Of a DNA stretch of 63,469 nt, positions 36,708-45,577 are shown one piece after another. Both the position numbers and the translations under genes were made by a program. The DNA is taken from NCBI RefSeq assembly GCF_003692965.1, contig NZ_REHC01000010.1, positions 1 through 63,469 of the forward strand, in the 5' to 3' direction. Below the pieces are notes generated by a model, which worked only from the letters and a program-made list of their open reading frames with translations, had not been told where the DNA came from and searched no databases. The stretch's first letter is position 1; the number at the start of each line of letters is the position of its first letter. This DNA comes from Lactobacillus sp. ESL0246. Lineage in GTDB: Bacteria > Bacillota > Bacilli > Lactobacillales > Lactobacillaceae.

Positions 36708-37574
36708 CTAATTACCTATTTTCATAACTCTATTTTGACTATCACGCGTAACTTCCATCTCGTGTACACTGAGATAACCAATTTTTGGCACTAAATCTTG
36801 CTGAACTTTTTTACTCAAAATATACTTAATAAAAGCAGCAGTTGCCTTATTAGGCTTTCCTTTAGTATACATGTGCTCATAAGACCATAATGGCCACTTG
36901 TTAGTACGAATATTCTCATTAATCGGTTTTACATGATCAAGATTAATCTTTTGAATGTTAGAATCATTTGCATATGGAAAAGAAATGTACGAAATCGTCC
37001 CAGGAGTTGAATTAACTATTTTCTTTACACTACCGTTAGAATCCTGTTCCTGTGAATTTACGGCTTCTTGACCTTTTAAGATAAGATCCTCAAAGGTTGT
37101 CCTTGTTCCACTACCACGAGAACGATTAATAACAATTATTGGCAGGTCTTTTCCCCCAACTTGACGCCAATTTTTAATCTTTCCTGTAAAAATAGCGGCA
37201 AGTTGTTTGCGTGACAAACTTTTTATTCCAACGCCTTTATTAACGATTGGAACAATACCAACCACCGCAACAGGAAAGTCTACCAACTTCTTACCATCAA
37301 TTCCCTTTTGAGTATCTGCAAAAACATCAGAAGTTCCTACTTCCACTGCCCCTGCTTGAACTTGACTAAGACCAGTACCAGAACCTCCACCTTGAACAAC
37401 AATATTACTATCAAGATGGGATAAATGATAATCATTTCCAGCCTGTTCAACTAAGGGTTGCAAGGCACTTGAGCCGACAATCGTAATTTTTTTATTATTT
37501 TTGCTACAACCAACTAAAAAAATCAATATAATCAAAAATACAACCAGCACTTTGCTTAAATTACTTTTTCGCAT
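36708..37574 (-). CDS. pstS: Phosphate-binding lipoprotein PstS
   Basis: A 288-aa extracellular binding lipoprotein. The signal peptide has a basic start (MRKSNLSK), a hydrophobic core and the lipobox LVGC, lipidated at Cys23. The phosphate-binding loops are IVGSSALQPL near residue 32, QGGGSGTGLSQ near 61 and NRSRGSGTRTTFED near 150. First gene of pstS-pstC-pstA-pstB-pstB-phoU. Its upstream region (37575-37656) contains no obvious consensus promoter and lies just after the rplKA terminator. Confidence 0.94.
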   Translation of the reverse strand: MRKSNLSKVLVVFLIILIFLVGCSKNNKKITIVGSSALQPLVEQAGNDYHLSHLDSNIVVQGGGSGTGLSQVQAGAVEVGTSDVFADTQKGIDGKKLVDFPVAVVGIVPIVNKGVGIKSLSRKQLAAIFTGKIKNWRQVGGKDLPIIVINRSRGSGTRTTFEDLILKGQEAVNSQEQDSNGSVKKIVNSTPGTISYISFPYANDSNIQKINLDHVKPINENIRTNKWPLWSYEHMYTKGKPNKATAAFIKYILSKKVQQDLVPKIGYLSVHEMEVTRDSQNRVMKIGN

Positions 37575-37656
37575 TATACATTTCCCTCAATTAAATTCAT
37601 TATTAGTTTATCAAAACATTGATAATTGACCAATCATATTCCCTTGAAAAATGGTT

Positions 37657-37695
37657 TAAAAAAAGCAACTTGCGTTTACAGCAAAGTTGCTTTTT
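37657..37695 (-). terminator. Terminator after rplA
   Basis: AAAGCAACTT and AAGTTGCTTT pair around a 12-base loop, followed by T7. It separates rplKA from the pst operon. Confidence 0.85.
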
Positions 37696-37708
37696 GTCTT
37701 ATTTGATT

Positions 37709-38401
37709 TTAGTCTAGGTTTAATGGATCAAGCTTAATTCCAGGTCCAAAGGTTGCAGCTACAGCTACACTCTTAATATATTGACCTTTAGCAGCCGAAG
37801 GACGCGCACGTAAAATAACATCACGTAAAGCATCAAAGTTTTCAACTAATTGCTCATCAGTAAATGAAACTTTACCAATAGCAGCATGAATTGCAGCTTG
37901 ACGGTCTACACGGTATTCAACTTGACCAGCCTTTACATTTTTAACGGCTTTTTCAATATCCATTGTAACAGTTCCAGTCTTAGGGTTTGGCATTAAGCCT
38001 TTAGGTCCCAATACTCGACCCAAACGTCCTACTTTAGCCATCATTGTTGGTGTAGCAACAACAACATCAAAGTCTAAGTAACCATTTTGAACTTTTTCAA
38101 CTAAGTCGTCTGAACCAACTTCATCAGCACCGGCAGCTTTAGCTGCTTCAGCTTGAGCACCTTCTGCAAAAACTATAACTTTTTGAGTCTTACCTGTACC
38201 ATTTGGCAAAACAATTGAACCACGAATTTGTTGGTCTGCTTGCTTAGGGTCAACACTTAAGTTGTATGAAACTTCAACTGAAGCATCGAAGCCTGCATAC
38301 GAGGTTTCCTTAACTAGCTTAATTGCTTCGGCAACCGAATACATTTTCTTTGAATCTACTTTTTTAGCAGCTTCTAAATATTTTTTACCATGCTTTGGCA
38401 T
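37709..38401 (-). CDS. rplA: Ribosomal protein uL1
   Basis: A 230-aa L1-stalk protein. [16 protein letters not shown] and the conserved [22 protein letters not shown] near residue 125 identify it, with [22 protein letters not shown] following. Length is normal. About 70 bp downstream of rplK with no terminator between. Confidence 0.97.
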   Translation of the reverse strand: MPKHGKKYLEAAKKVDSKKMYSVAEAIKLVKETSYAGFDASVEVSYNLSVDPKQADQQIRGSIVLPNGTGKTQKVIVFAEGAQAEAAKAAGADEVGSDDLVEKVQNGYLDFDVVVATPTMMAKVGRLGRVLGPKGLMPNPKTGTVTMDIEKAVKNVKAGQVEYRVDRQAAIHAAIGKVSFTDEQLVENFDALRDVILRARPSAAKGQYIKSVAVAATFGPGIKLDPLNLD

Positions 38402-38472
38402 GTGATTTCCTCCTTAATATGTGGTCAAACAAGCGTTAAGCTCTCCCACCTAAAATGTTATAAATAACAGGA

Positions 38473-38898
38473 TTAGTCTTCGACTTCGATGCCCATACTT
38501 CTAGCAGTACCCTCGATCATCCGCATAGCAGCTTCGACATCAGCAGCATTAAGGTCTTGCATCTTTGTTTCAGCAATTTCCTTAACTTGAGCCTTGGTAA
38601 CCTTACCAACTTTCTTGGTGTTAGGTTCGCCAGATGCTTTGTCAATCTTAGCAGCTTGCTTCAATAGCACTGGAGCTGGTGGAGTCTTAGTTACGAATTC
38701 AAATGAACGATCTTCGTAAACAGTGATGACTACAGGAATAATCATGCCTTTTTGGTCAGCTGTTCTAGCATTGAAGTCCTTGGTAAAGCCAACAATGTTA
38801 ATCCCGGCTTGACCTAAAGCTGGACCAACTGGAGGTGCAGGTGTTGCAGCACCAGCTGGTATTTGTAATTTGACAACGTTAATAACTTTCTTTGCCAC
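38473..38898 (-). CDS. rplK: Ribosomal protein uL11
   Basis: A 141-aa GTPase-centre protein. It begins [20 protein letters not shown] with GTG as start; AAGGAGG lies 9 bases before it, so a longer frame to 38961 is rejected. [25 protein letters not shown] and the C-terminal [12 protein letters not shown] are standard. Confidence 0.97.
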   Translation of the reverse strand: MAKKVINVVKLQIPAGAATPAPPVGPALGQAGINIVGFTKDFNARTADQKGMIIPVVITVYEDRSFEFVTKTPPAPVLLKQAAKIDKASGEPNTKKVGKVTKAQVKEIAETKMQDLNAADVEAAMRMIEGTARSMGIEVED

Positions 38899-38981
38899 GG
38901 TCAAAACCTCCTTGATTCCGTGTGTGGTTAAAATGGAAAAGCAACTTGCTCTTCCTCCCACAATAATAAAACTACGTTAAT

Positions 38982-39010
38982 AGCGTACCATCGTTTGAAC
39001 AAATTTGCAA
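38982..39010 (-). promoter_or_regulatory. rplKA promoter
   Basis: TTGCAA (39005-39010) and TACGCT (38982-38987) on the minus strand with a 17-bp spacer, about 85 bases before the rplK start. Confidence 0.65.
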
Positions 39011-39021
39011 TATTTGAAAAT

Positions 39022-39570
39022 TTAATTAATTTTCTTTACTTGATCATAGTCAAGCTCGGTTGTTGTTGCTCGACCAAACATTTCGACTGAAACAAATAAT
39101 TTGTATTTATCAGGTTGAATTTCTGTGATCTTACCTTCAACACCGTTAAATGCACCATCAATGATTGTGACTGTTTCGCCAATTTCATAATCAATTTGTG
39201 GACGCTTAACCGGCTCACCTTGTTGACGCAATAACCGATTAACCTCCTCATCAAGAAGAGGTGAAGGCTTGGATCCACCACCATGGGAGCCAACAAATCC
39301 GGTAACATTAGGTGTATTTCTAACTACAAACCAGCTTTCGTCTGTCATTACCATTTCAACTAGCACATAACCAGGGAATATTTTTTCTTCAATCTCTTTT
39401 TTCTTATCGTTGACTTTTTCAATTTTTTCTTGTTCAGGAACCATCACGCGGAAAATATAATCCTGCATTCCCATACTTTGTGCACGTGATAGCAAGTCCG
39501 ACTTGACTTTATCTTCATATCCTGAATATGTATGAAGTACATACCATTGCTTTTTTATTGTTTCAACCAT
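39022..39570 (-). CDS. nusG: Transcription termination/antitermination factor NusG
   Basis: A 182-aa RNA polymerase-binding factor. The NGN domain has KKQWYVLHTYSGYEDKVK and FPGYVLVEM; the KOW domain has IDGAFNGVEGKITEI near residue 135. It stands alone between a hairpin at 39598-39622 and the rplKA promoter. Confidence 0.96.
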   Translation of the reverse strand: MVETIKKQWYVLHTYSGYEDKVKSDLLSRAQSMGMQDYIFRVMVPEQEKIEKVNDKKKEIEEKIFPGYVLVEMVMTDESWFVVRNTPNVTGFVGSHGGGSKPSPLLDEEVNRLLRQQGEPVKRPQIDYEIGETVTIIDGAFNGVEGKITEIQPDKYKLFVSVEMFGRATTTELDYDQVKKIN

Positions 39571-39597
39571 TACTACAGATTCTCCTTTTTAAGGCAA

Positions 39598-39622
39598 ACA
39601 AAAAACCTCTAGGTCAGAGGTT
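39598..39622 (-). terminator. Intrinsic terminator/attenuator between secE and nusG
   Basis: AACCTCT and AGAGGTT pair around GACCT, then TTTTTTG on the minus strand. Only 28 bases separate it from the nusG ATG, too few for a promoter, so transcription reaching nusG must pass this hairpin. An extended -10 (TGTTAAAAT, core 39637-39642) just upstream could start a short leader. Confidence 0.65.
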
Positions 39623-39665
39623 ATAAATGATTACATATTTTAACACAAATAAATTTATTTTGCTA

Positions 39666-39836
39666 TCACATAACAATTTGAGTTAGACTGCTAAATGCCC
39701 AGTCAAGTAGTCCCAAATATAATGCAAACAAAATCGAGGAGCCGATAACAATTCCCGTGTCATGACGGTTCTGCTTAGCACTTGGCCAAGTTACTAATCG
39801 CATTTCTTCAACAACGCTCTTAAAAAATTTAATCAT
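39666..39836 (-). CDS. secE: Preprotein translocase subunit SecE
   Basis: A 56-aa single-span subunit of SecYEG, found by translating the minus strand. It reads MIKFFKSVVEEMRLVTWPSA at the start, the conserved amphipathic helix with the Trp-Pro turn, and then one membrane helix (residues ~29-48). The ATG at 39836 is one base downstream of the rpmG stop region. Short length is typical of Gram-positive SecE. Confidence 0.93.
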   Translation of the reverse strand: MIKFFKSVVEEMRLVTWPSAKQNRHDTGIVIGSSILFALYLGLLDWAFSSLTQIVM

Positions 39837-39843
39837 TATCCTC

Positions 39844-39993
39844 TTACCTCGTTTCTTTATGTAAAGTCATCTTACCACAATACTTGCAAAATTTATTCAA
39901 CTCAAGCCGCTGAGTGCGATTCTTACTTGCGGTGATCGAGTAGTTACGTGAGCCACAAATGCTACAGGCTAAGGATGATTTTTTCACTGCCAT
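39844..39993 (-). CDS. rpmG: Ribosomal protein bL33, zinc-ribbon form
   Basis: A 49-aa protein starting [20 protein letters not shown]. Cys residues in CSIC and CKYCG make a complete zinc ribbon, so this is the zinc-dependent paralogue. [16 protein letters not shown] is the standard core. Followed by secE 7 bp later, the usual rpmG-secE-nusG order. Confidence 0.93.
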   Translation of the reverse strand: MAVKKSSLACSICGSRNYSITASKNRTQRLELNKFCKYCGKMTLHKETR

Positions 39994-40087
39994 AATCTCA
40001 CTTCCAAACTATTGTATTTTAGCAAAAAAAATCTCTATAAGCAATTAATTACAGTTTGCCACTTTAATTAGTAAAATGGTCTCAATA

Positions 40088-40116
40088 AAAATAGCCACTC
40101 TATCGCGGGCGGCCAT
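40088..40116 (-). terminator. Terminator after the 72-aa orphan gene
   Basis: AATGGCCGC and GTGGCTATT pair over 9 positions (two G-U) around a 10-base loop, followed by T-rich sequence. A second weaker hairpin (GTGGTCA/TGATCAC) precedes it at about 40112-40136. Confidence 0.6.
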
Positions 40117-40170
40117 TGGTGATCAACATATAGCGTGACCACTGAGCGTAGAATATCTTATTAGTCGGAC

Positions 40171-40389
40171 TTACTTCTTAAGATTTTCATTTACGAAGGA
40201 TTCGATTTTGACGTCAGCATCATCAAGAAACGGAAGCATATCTTCTTCTGTCTTGATAGTATCTCTCCCATTTTTTTCCATAAAATAGTCCCAAAGTGCA
40301 TCTCTAACAGGAATATCAGAGTCACTCCAGTCAAATACTTCTTTCATGTGACGATCTAGCAATGCTGTCTTTATAACTTCTTCTGCCAT
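40171..40389 (-). CDS. 72-aa acidic protein of unknown function
   Basis: A 72-aa soluble protein, predicted mostly helical, with a strong acidic bias ([29 protein letters not shown]). No domain or motif is recognised and no membrane segment is present. The ATG has AGGAGG just upstream (GGAGGTAATT). It stands alone between the sigma factor and rpmG, with a terminator behind it. Real by its ribosome site and codon pattern; function unknown. Confidence 0.7.
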   Translation of the reverse strand: MAEEVIKTALLDRHMKEVFDWSDSDIPVRDALWDYFMEKNGRDTIKTEEDMLPFLDDADVKIESFVNENLKK

Positions 40390-40460
40390 CTTAATTACCT
40401 CCTAAATATTATTCTACAATTATTTATTATACCCCTTTTTAGTGCCGACTACTAAAATAA

Positions 40461-41042
40461 CTAATCTAAAAGTACATGGCGCATTTTTCGTGACACGCGT
40501 GAGCGTGCACGCAAAATTGTAACCCGTTCCACTTTAAGCTTTTGCAGGGCATCTTCTATATCAATAATCCCTAACTCAATTAGTAGAGCACTAATTTCTA
40601 AATCAGATAAGCTGGCAATTAAACTAGCTAATAATTCACTTAATGGAATTTCACTTGGACTTATAACTGATTTTGCTATCGGTTCTAATCCCTTTTCTTT
40701 TGCCGCGTCTAATGAAACTGATTGATTCATTGCCTTTCTTCTGTAAGCAGAATCATATCTGACCAATGTTTTAGCATGATTAGTGAGCCTAGTTTTATAA
40801 TAACTGCCAAATCTTCCTTTACTTTGATCAAAATTCATAGCCGAGGCATGACAAATAATTAATGCGTCCTGATTCCAATCTTGGTCATCATAATATCGAA
40901 CGTAATATTTTTGCTTCACACTATATACTAACGGATAATATAGTTGATAAAGTTTTACAAGTGCATCGTCTTTTCCTTCCTTAATCTGTGAAATTAACTT
41001 CGTTTCATCTACGTTTACATCAAATGATTTTTTTCTAACCAT
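40461..41042 (-). CDS. sigH: Sigma-70 family sigma factor, SigH/ComX-like
   Basis: A 193-aa protein with sigma region 2 (LISQIKEGKDDALVKLYQLYYPLVYSVKQKYY...DWNQDALIICHASAMNFDQSKG, residues ~15-75) and a divergent region 4 (LASLIASLSDLEISALLIELG...VERVTILRARSRVSRK). Chromosome position between rlmB-mrnC-cysS and rpmG-secE equals that of B. subtilis sigH. In lactobacilli the homologue may drive competence genes. The start at 41042 has AGGATAAGA upstream; a TTG five codons earlier is the alternative. Confidence 0.78.
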   Translation of the reverse strand: MVRKKSFDVNVDETKLISQIKEGKDDALVKLYQLYYPLVYSVKQKYYVRYYDDQDWNQDALIICHASAMNFDQSKGRFGSYYKTRLTNHAKTLVRYDSAYRRKAMNQSVSLDAAKEKGLEPIAKSVISPSEIPLSELLASLIASLSDLEISALLIELGIIDIEDALQKLKVERVTILRARSRVSRKMRHVLLD

Positions 41043-41212
41043 TCTTCTTATCCTCAAACTTTCTTAGTATTTGAGGTGAAGAATACGCAACTTTTTCTTA
41101 CTAAAATATCGAACAAACGTTTATATACTACAATTTATTTTTGGTGCAACAAAACATTAAAACACATTATTTTCAACGTTAATATAATTGCCAAAATAAT
41201 CTTAATCAACAA

Positions 41213-41270
41213 AAAAATACCCTGAAACTAAATAATTAAACTATTAATTACTTAGTTTCAGGGTATTTTT
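41213..41270 (-). terminator. Terminator after rlmB
   Basis: AAATACCCTGAAACTAA and TTAGTTTCAGGGTATTT pair over 17 bp with a loop of about 20 bases, T6 following on both strands. The remaining 41043-41212 is AT-rich leader of the sigma gene without a clear promoter match. Confidence 0.9.
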
Positions 41271-41275
41271 ATTCT

Positions 41276-42037
41276 TTAGTTTAACGGATTACGACTATTG
41301 AGCATCTGATAAAGCATTATACCCGTTGCCACGCTTGCATTGAGCGATTGAACGTGTCCAACCATTGGCAAAGTTAACATTTGGTCCATTTGTTCTTTAA
41401 GTAACCGTGAAATACCTTTGCCTTCGTTACCAATTACCAACACGGCCTTACCTTTACTGTTCCAGCGACGATAATCAATACCATTCATATCTGTTCCAAA
41501 TAACCAATAACCTTTATTTTTTAAAATTTTACTAGTTTGAACCAGATTATTAACACGGGCAACTGGGACATGGTCAATTGCACCGGTAGAAGTTTTAGCA
41601 ACAACCGATGTCAGCCCCGTTGCATGACGTTTAGGAATTATTATTCCGTCTACTCCAGTTGCATCAGCTGTTCGCAGAATTGAACCCAAATTGTGCGGAT
41701 CTTCAATTGAATCCAACATTAACAAAAAAGGATCTTCTTTTGCTTGATCTAACTGGTCTAACAACCGAGCTAAATCTGCATATTCGAAACTTGCAATCGT
41801 TAAAACTAGACCCTGATGATTTTCGCCCGCTACCAATCGATCCAGCTTATTTTTAGGTACGGTCTGAACAATCACACCTTTATTTCTTGCTAATTCAAAA
41901 ACTTCGTTGGCAAAATTTTCTTGTACGCCTTGTTGAAGAAAAACTTTATTAATCCGTTCAGCATCCTGTGTTTTTAAAAAATCTAGTCCAGCATGCTTAC
42001 CGAAAATAAAATCACTATTAATTGAACTCATATTCAT
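41276..42037 (-). CDS. rlmB: 23S rRNA 2'-O-ribose methyltransferase RlmB (SpoU family)
   Basis: A 253-aa knotted methylase. Substrate-binding domain residues 1-85 (FIFGKHAGLDFLK), then motif 1 LDSIEDPHNLGSILRTADATG near 105, motif 2 LVIGNEGKGISRLL near 200 and motif 3 PMVGHVQSLNASVATGIMLYQ. Homologues methylate G2251. The start (42037 or two codons later at 42031) cannot be decided: GGTGGG is 4 or 10 bases upstream. Overlaps the end of mrnC by 20 bp. Confidence 0.92.
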   Translation of the reverse strand: MNMSSINSDFIFGKHAGLDFLKTQDAERINKVFLQQGVQENFANEVFELARNKGVIVQTVPKNKLDRLVAGENHQGLVLTIASFEYADLARLLDQLDQAKEDPFLLMLDSIEDPHNLGSILRTADATGVDGIIIPKRHATGLTSVVAKTSTGAIDHVPVARVNNLVQTSKILKNKGYWLFGTDMNGIDYRRWNSKGKAVLVIGNEGKGISRLLKEQMDQMLTLPMVGHVQSLNASVATGIMLYQMLNSRNPLN

Positions 42038-42458
42038 CTATCCCACCATTTTCTACTGCTTTTATGCACCATGAGGTTAGTTCAAAAATACGGTCTTTTT
42101 CTCCTAACAATTCCAAATAGCCCCATACTGCTTCAAAACCTGTTGACAATTGATAAGTTGACAAGCTTGTATTCTTCGCTTTAGTGTGTGTCTTAGCGTT
42201 ACGACCACGATGAAAGATTGTTACTTCATCAGCAGTTAAAAGGTTATCAGCTTGCAATTTTGTAATCAAAGCTGCCTGTGCCTTAGCCGAAACATAGTAC
42301 GTAGCTTGACGCTGTAAAACCTGCGGTTTAACAATCTGACATTTAATTAAATGTTCACGAATAGCAATTTCGTATACTGCATCCCCTAAATAAGCTAAAG
42401 TTTGTCCATTTAACGTATCAGGATTGATTTTTCTTTCTGTCATTTTTCTTTTAATCAC
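42018..42458 (-). CDS. mrnC: Mini-ribonuclease III
   Basis: A 146-aa RNase III catalytic domain without a dsRNA-binding domain, maturing 23S rRNA ends. [18 protein letters not shown] near residue 24 has the catalytic Asp; [13 protein letters not shown] and the C-terminal [18 protein letters not shown] (Glu) complete it. A GTG start at 42458 has AAGGTGG close by; ATG at 42443 is the alternative. Overlaps cysS by 8 bp and rlmB by 20 bp. Confidence 0.92.
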   Translation of the reverse strand: MIKRKMTERKINPDTLNGQTLAYLGDAVYEIAIREHLIKCQIVKPQVLQRQATYYVSAKAQAALITKLQADNLLTADEVTIFHRGRNAKTHTKAKNTSLSTYQLSTGFEAVWGYLELLGEKDRIFELTSWCIKAVENGGIDEYEFN

Positions 42459-43875
42459 GTATCCACCTTGTCCCTTGAGGGGTATCTTCTAACATAACAC
42501 CCATTTTCTTTAATTGTGCACGGATAGCATCACTTTTTGCCCAATCTTTACTTGCTCGTGCCTTTTCTCGCTCTTGAATTAAATTACTGATTTCGTCATC
42601 CGATTTTCTTCTAACCGAAGTAGTCAATTTTTGAGCGTCAATTCCGAAAATTCCTAACCATGTAATCAACAATTGTTGAGCCCTATTAAGTGCATCCTTA
42701 TCAGCAAAAGCAGATGCAACATTAGCGTTGATTTCTGGTAGTAAATCATAAATAGCTGCAAGGGCATTTTGGACATTTAGATCATCGTCCATTGCCTCAG
42801 TAAATTGATCCTCAGTCTGAGCTATTTTAGCCACTAATATTGATGAAGCCATACTGTTAGTCTGGTCATTAAGACGATAAGCAATGTTAATTAGTGTGTT
42901 TTTAAACCGGTTTAAAATATTTTTCGCCTGAGCTAAATTGTTATCAGAATAATTAATTGGCCGGCGATAATGTACACTAGCCATAAAAAAGCGTAAAACT
43001 TGCGGATTAGTCGTCTTTAACAAATCATGCACAGTCACAAAATTATGCAAAGATTTAGACATTTTTTCTTGATCAGCCCCAACTGTGACAAAACCGTTAT
43101 GCATCCAATAGTGTACAAACTTCTTACCCGTGGCTGCTTCGCTCTGAGCAATCTCATTTTCATGGTGTGGAAACTCTAAGTCCTGTCCTCCACCATGAAT
43201 ATCAATTGTTTCACCTAAATACTTAGTTGACATTACTGAGCACTCAATATGCCACCCTGGACGTCCTTTGCCCCAAGGAGATTCCCACGCAATTTCATCT
43301 GGTAGTTTTTGCTTTTTCCATAAAGCAAAATCAATTGGATCTTCCTTACGTTGTTGTTCTTCTTGATTCACATGTTCAGAAGCACCAGCTTCAAGTTCAG
43401 CAATATTTTGATTGCTCAGTTCTCCGTAATGCTTAAATTTGCGTGTTCGATAATAAACATCTCCACTAGATTCATAAGCATAACCTCGTTTAATTAATTT
43501 CTTAATAAAGTCAATAATTGCTGGGATTTCATTTGTTGCTAGTGGATTCATGGTCGCTTTTTCAACGTTTAATGCTTGAATATCTTCACAATAAGCTTGA
43601 ATATAGCGTTCAGCTAGTTCAGGAACTGTAATCTCTTCCGCTCGTGCCTCATCAATCATCTTGTCATCGACATCAGTAAAATTAGAGACATAGTTAACTT
43701 GGTAACCCTTATATTCAAAATAGCGCCTAATTGTATCAAAAGCGATCACACTGCGTGCGTTACCAATATGAATATAATTATATACAGTCGGGCCACAAAC
43801 ATACATCGTAATTTGTCCAGGCGTAATCGGTCGAAATTCTTCTTTAGTCTTAGTTAAAGTATTATAAATTTTCAC
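42451..43875 (-). CDS. cysS: Cysteinyl-tRNA synthetase
   Basis: A 474-aa class I synthetase. HIGNARS is the HIGH motif near residue 36, and KMSKSLHNF near 270 is KMSKS. The zinc ligands are in MYVCGPTVY near 28, IECSVMS near 210 and [11 protein letters not shown] near 240. The C-terminal helical DALR-like region is present. No T-box is seen in the 127-bp upstream gap, which contains a terminator instead. Confidence 0.95.
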   Translation of the reverse strand: MKIYNTLTKTKEEFRPITPGQITMYVCGPTVYNYIHIGNARSVIAFDTIRRYFEYKGYQVNYVSNFTDVDDKMIDEARAEEITVPELAERYIQAYCEDIQALNVEKATMNPLATNEIPAIIDFIKKLIKRGYAYESSGDVYYRTRKFKHYGELSNQNIAELEAGASEHVNQEEQQRKEDPIDFALWKKQKLPDEIAWESPWGKGRPGWHIECSVMSTKYLGETIDIHGGGQDLEFPHHENEIAQSEAATGKKFVHYWMHNGFVTVGADQEKMSKSLHNFVTVHDLLKTTNPQVLRFFMASVHYRRPINYSDNNLAQAKNILNRFKNTLINIAYRLNDQTNSMASSILVAKIAQTEDQFTEAMDDDLNVQNALAAIYDLLPEINANVASAFADKDALNRAQQLLITWLGIFGIDAQKLTTSVRRKSDDEISNLIQEREKARASKDWAKSDAIRAQLKKMGVMLEDTPQGTRWIRD

Positions 43876-43952
43876 AGCGGCTAACTTGCCTTTCTTTAAA
43901 CTTTTCTTTTTATTTTAACAGAAAGAATACATTCAACACCAATTTTCAAAAC

Positions 43953-43992
43953 AAAATAGCGTATCACGCTTTAAGAACGTTATACGCTATTT
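43953..43992 (-). terminator. Terminator after gltX
   Basis: AAATAGCGTAT and ATACGCTATTT pair around AACGTTCTTAAAGCGTG, followed by T-rich sequence on the minus strand. Confidence 0.85.
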
Positions 43993-44002
43993 CGATAAGC
44001 AA

Positions 44003-45502
44003 TTATAAGCCGTTTTCACTCATTTGTTTTAAAGTTAAGTCTAAGTGTTGCAATACTCGTTCTTTACCCAAAAGCTCCATAGCTTCTCCAATTCCAGGAC
44101 CAACCATTGATCTAGTTGTCGCTATTCTAATTGGCATAAAGAGTCGCCTACCCTTAATTCCTGTTTCGTTACGTGTTGCTTGAACTGCCTTCATTATTTG
44201 TGTAGCAGTAAAGCGAGGAATCAATTCAAGCTGCTTCTTAAATTCTTCAATTACTGGTCGTGCCTCATCCTTACGAATTTCAGCAATTTCTTCGTCATCC
44301 AAATTTTTTGGTGCAGCAAAGAATATTTTAGCTAAATCAACAATTTGTTTAGTGTAAGACATTTGTACAGAATAAATATTTACTAATTGTCGAACCCACT
44401 CTAGCTTTTCTGGTGATGGGGTTTCTTCAACTAATCCAGCCTCTTGTAAGTTGTTTAAAGCTAAATCAAGTAAGGTATCACGATTTGCCTGTTTAATGTA
44501 CTGATTATTAATCCATTCCAGCTTTTTCTGGTCAAAAGCAGCCGGAGATTTAGATAAACGCTCAGGATCAAACTGCTTGATCAGTTCTCGTTGATTATAA
44601 ATTTCGCTTTCACCAACTGGCGACCACCCAAGTAGCGTAATAAAATTAAACATTGCATCAGGAAGATACCCTAAATCACGGTACTGTTCAATAAACTGTA
44701 AAACTGATTCATCACGCTTAGATAGCTTTTTCCCAGTTTCAGCGTTAATGATTAACGTCATGTGACCAAATTTAGGTGGTTCCCAGCCTAATGCTTCATA
44801 CACTGCTAACTGCTTAGGTGTATTAGAAACATGGTCATCACCACGAAGAACATGAGTAATTTCCATTAGGTGATCATCAACCACAACCGCAAAGTTATAA
44901 GTTGGCATGCCATCACGTTTTTGAATAACAAAATCACCACCAATGGTATCCGATTCAAAGCTCAAATGCCCTTTAACCAAATCTTCCCACTCATAAGTTT
45001 CCATTTCTGGAATATGAATACGAACAACTGGAGTTAAGCCTTGAGCTCGGGCTTTGGCCTGACTCTGCGCAATTTCATCAGCAGTCATGCCTTCATACTC
45101 ATAGGTGTAGTGCGGCGCAATTCCCATAGCACGTTGCTCTTCTCGTTGCTCTTCAAGTTCTTCTTGAGTTTTATAAGAATAGTAAGCTTTACCTTCATCA
45201 AGTAGCTGCTGAATATACTTATTGTAAATTTCTTTACGTTCGGATTGACGATAGGGGCCAAAGTCTCCCCCTTTATCAGGACCTTCATCCCAATCTATTC
45301 CGAGCCAATGAAGATTCTCCATTTGTGACTTAGAGCCACCTTCGACATTACGCTTAGTGTCAGTATCTTCAATTCTTAAAACAAAAGTGCCCTTATTGTG
45401 CCGAGCAAATAAGTAATTAAAAAGCGCGGTACGTGCATTACCGATGTGTAAATGCCCCGTTGGACTGGGGGCATATCTTACTCGAATTTTTTGTTTTGCC
45501 AA
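44003..45502 (-). CDS. gltX: Glutamyl-tRNA synthetase
   Basis: A 499-aa class I synthetase, normally non-discriminating in lactobacilli. [26 protein letters not shown] has the HIGH motif at residue 17; KLSKRDESV near 253 is KMSKS. The anticodon-binding C-terminus ends in [15 protein letters not shown]. Length is standard. About 75 bp after radA, so possibly one operon with dut and radA. Confidence 0.95.
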   Translation of the reverse strand: MAKQKIRVRYAPSPTGHLHIGNARTALFNYLFARHNKGTFVLRIEDTDTKRNVEGGSKSQMENLHWLGIDWDEGPDKGGDFGPYRQSERKEIYNKYIQQLLDEGKAYYSYKTQEELEEQREEQRAMGIAPHYTYEYEGMTADEIAQSQAKARAQGLTPVVRIHIPEMETYEWEDLVKGHLSFESDTIGGDFVIQKRDGMPTYNFAVVVDDHLMEITHVLRGDDHVSNTPKQLAVYEALGWEPPKFGHMTLIINAETGKKLSKRDESVLQFIEQYRDLGYLPDAMFNFITLLGWSPVGESEIYNQRELIKQFDPERLSKSPAAFDQKKLEWINNQYIKQANRDTLLDLALNNLQEAGLVEETPSPEKLEWVRQLVNIYSVQMSYTKQIVDLAKIFFAAPKNLDDEEIAEIRKDEARPVIEEFKKQLELIPRFTATQIMKAVQATRNETGIKGRRLFMPIRIATTRSMVGPGIGEAMELLGKERVLQHLDLTLKQMSENGL

Positions 45503-45577
45503 AATTATGCCTCTTTCAATATAGTAAATTCAAACAATTTTAGTTTACCCGTAATAAGCTAAAAGTTCAATCTTTCC

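Noticed and set aside
40112..40136. Second hairpin near the 72-aa gene as a separate small RNA
   Set aside because: It is short with G-U pairs and adjoins the terminator. No promoter is visible for it.
43876..44002. T-box riboswitch before cysS
   Set aside because: The gap has 127 bases, mostly a terminator for gltX, with no antiterminator core sequence.
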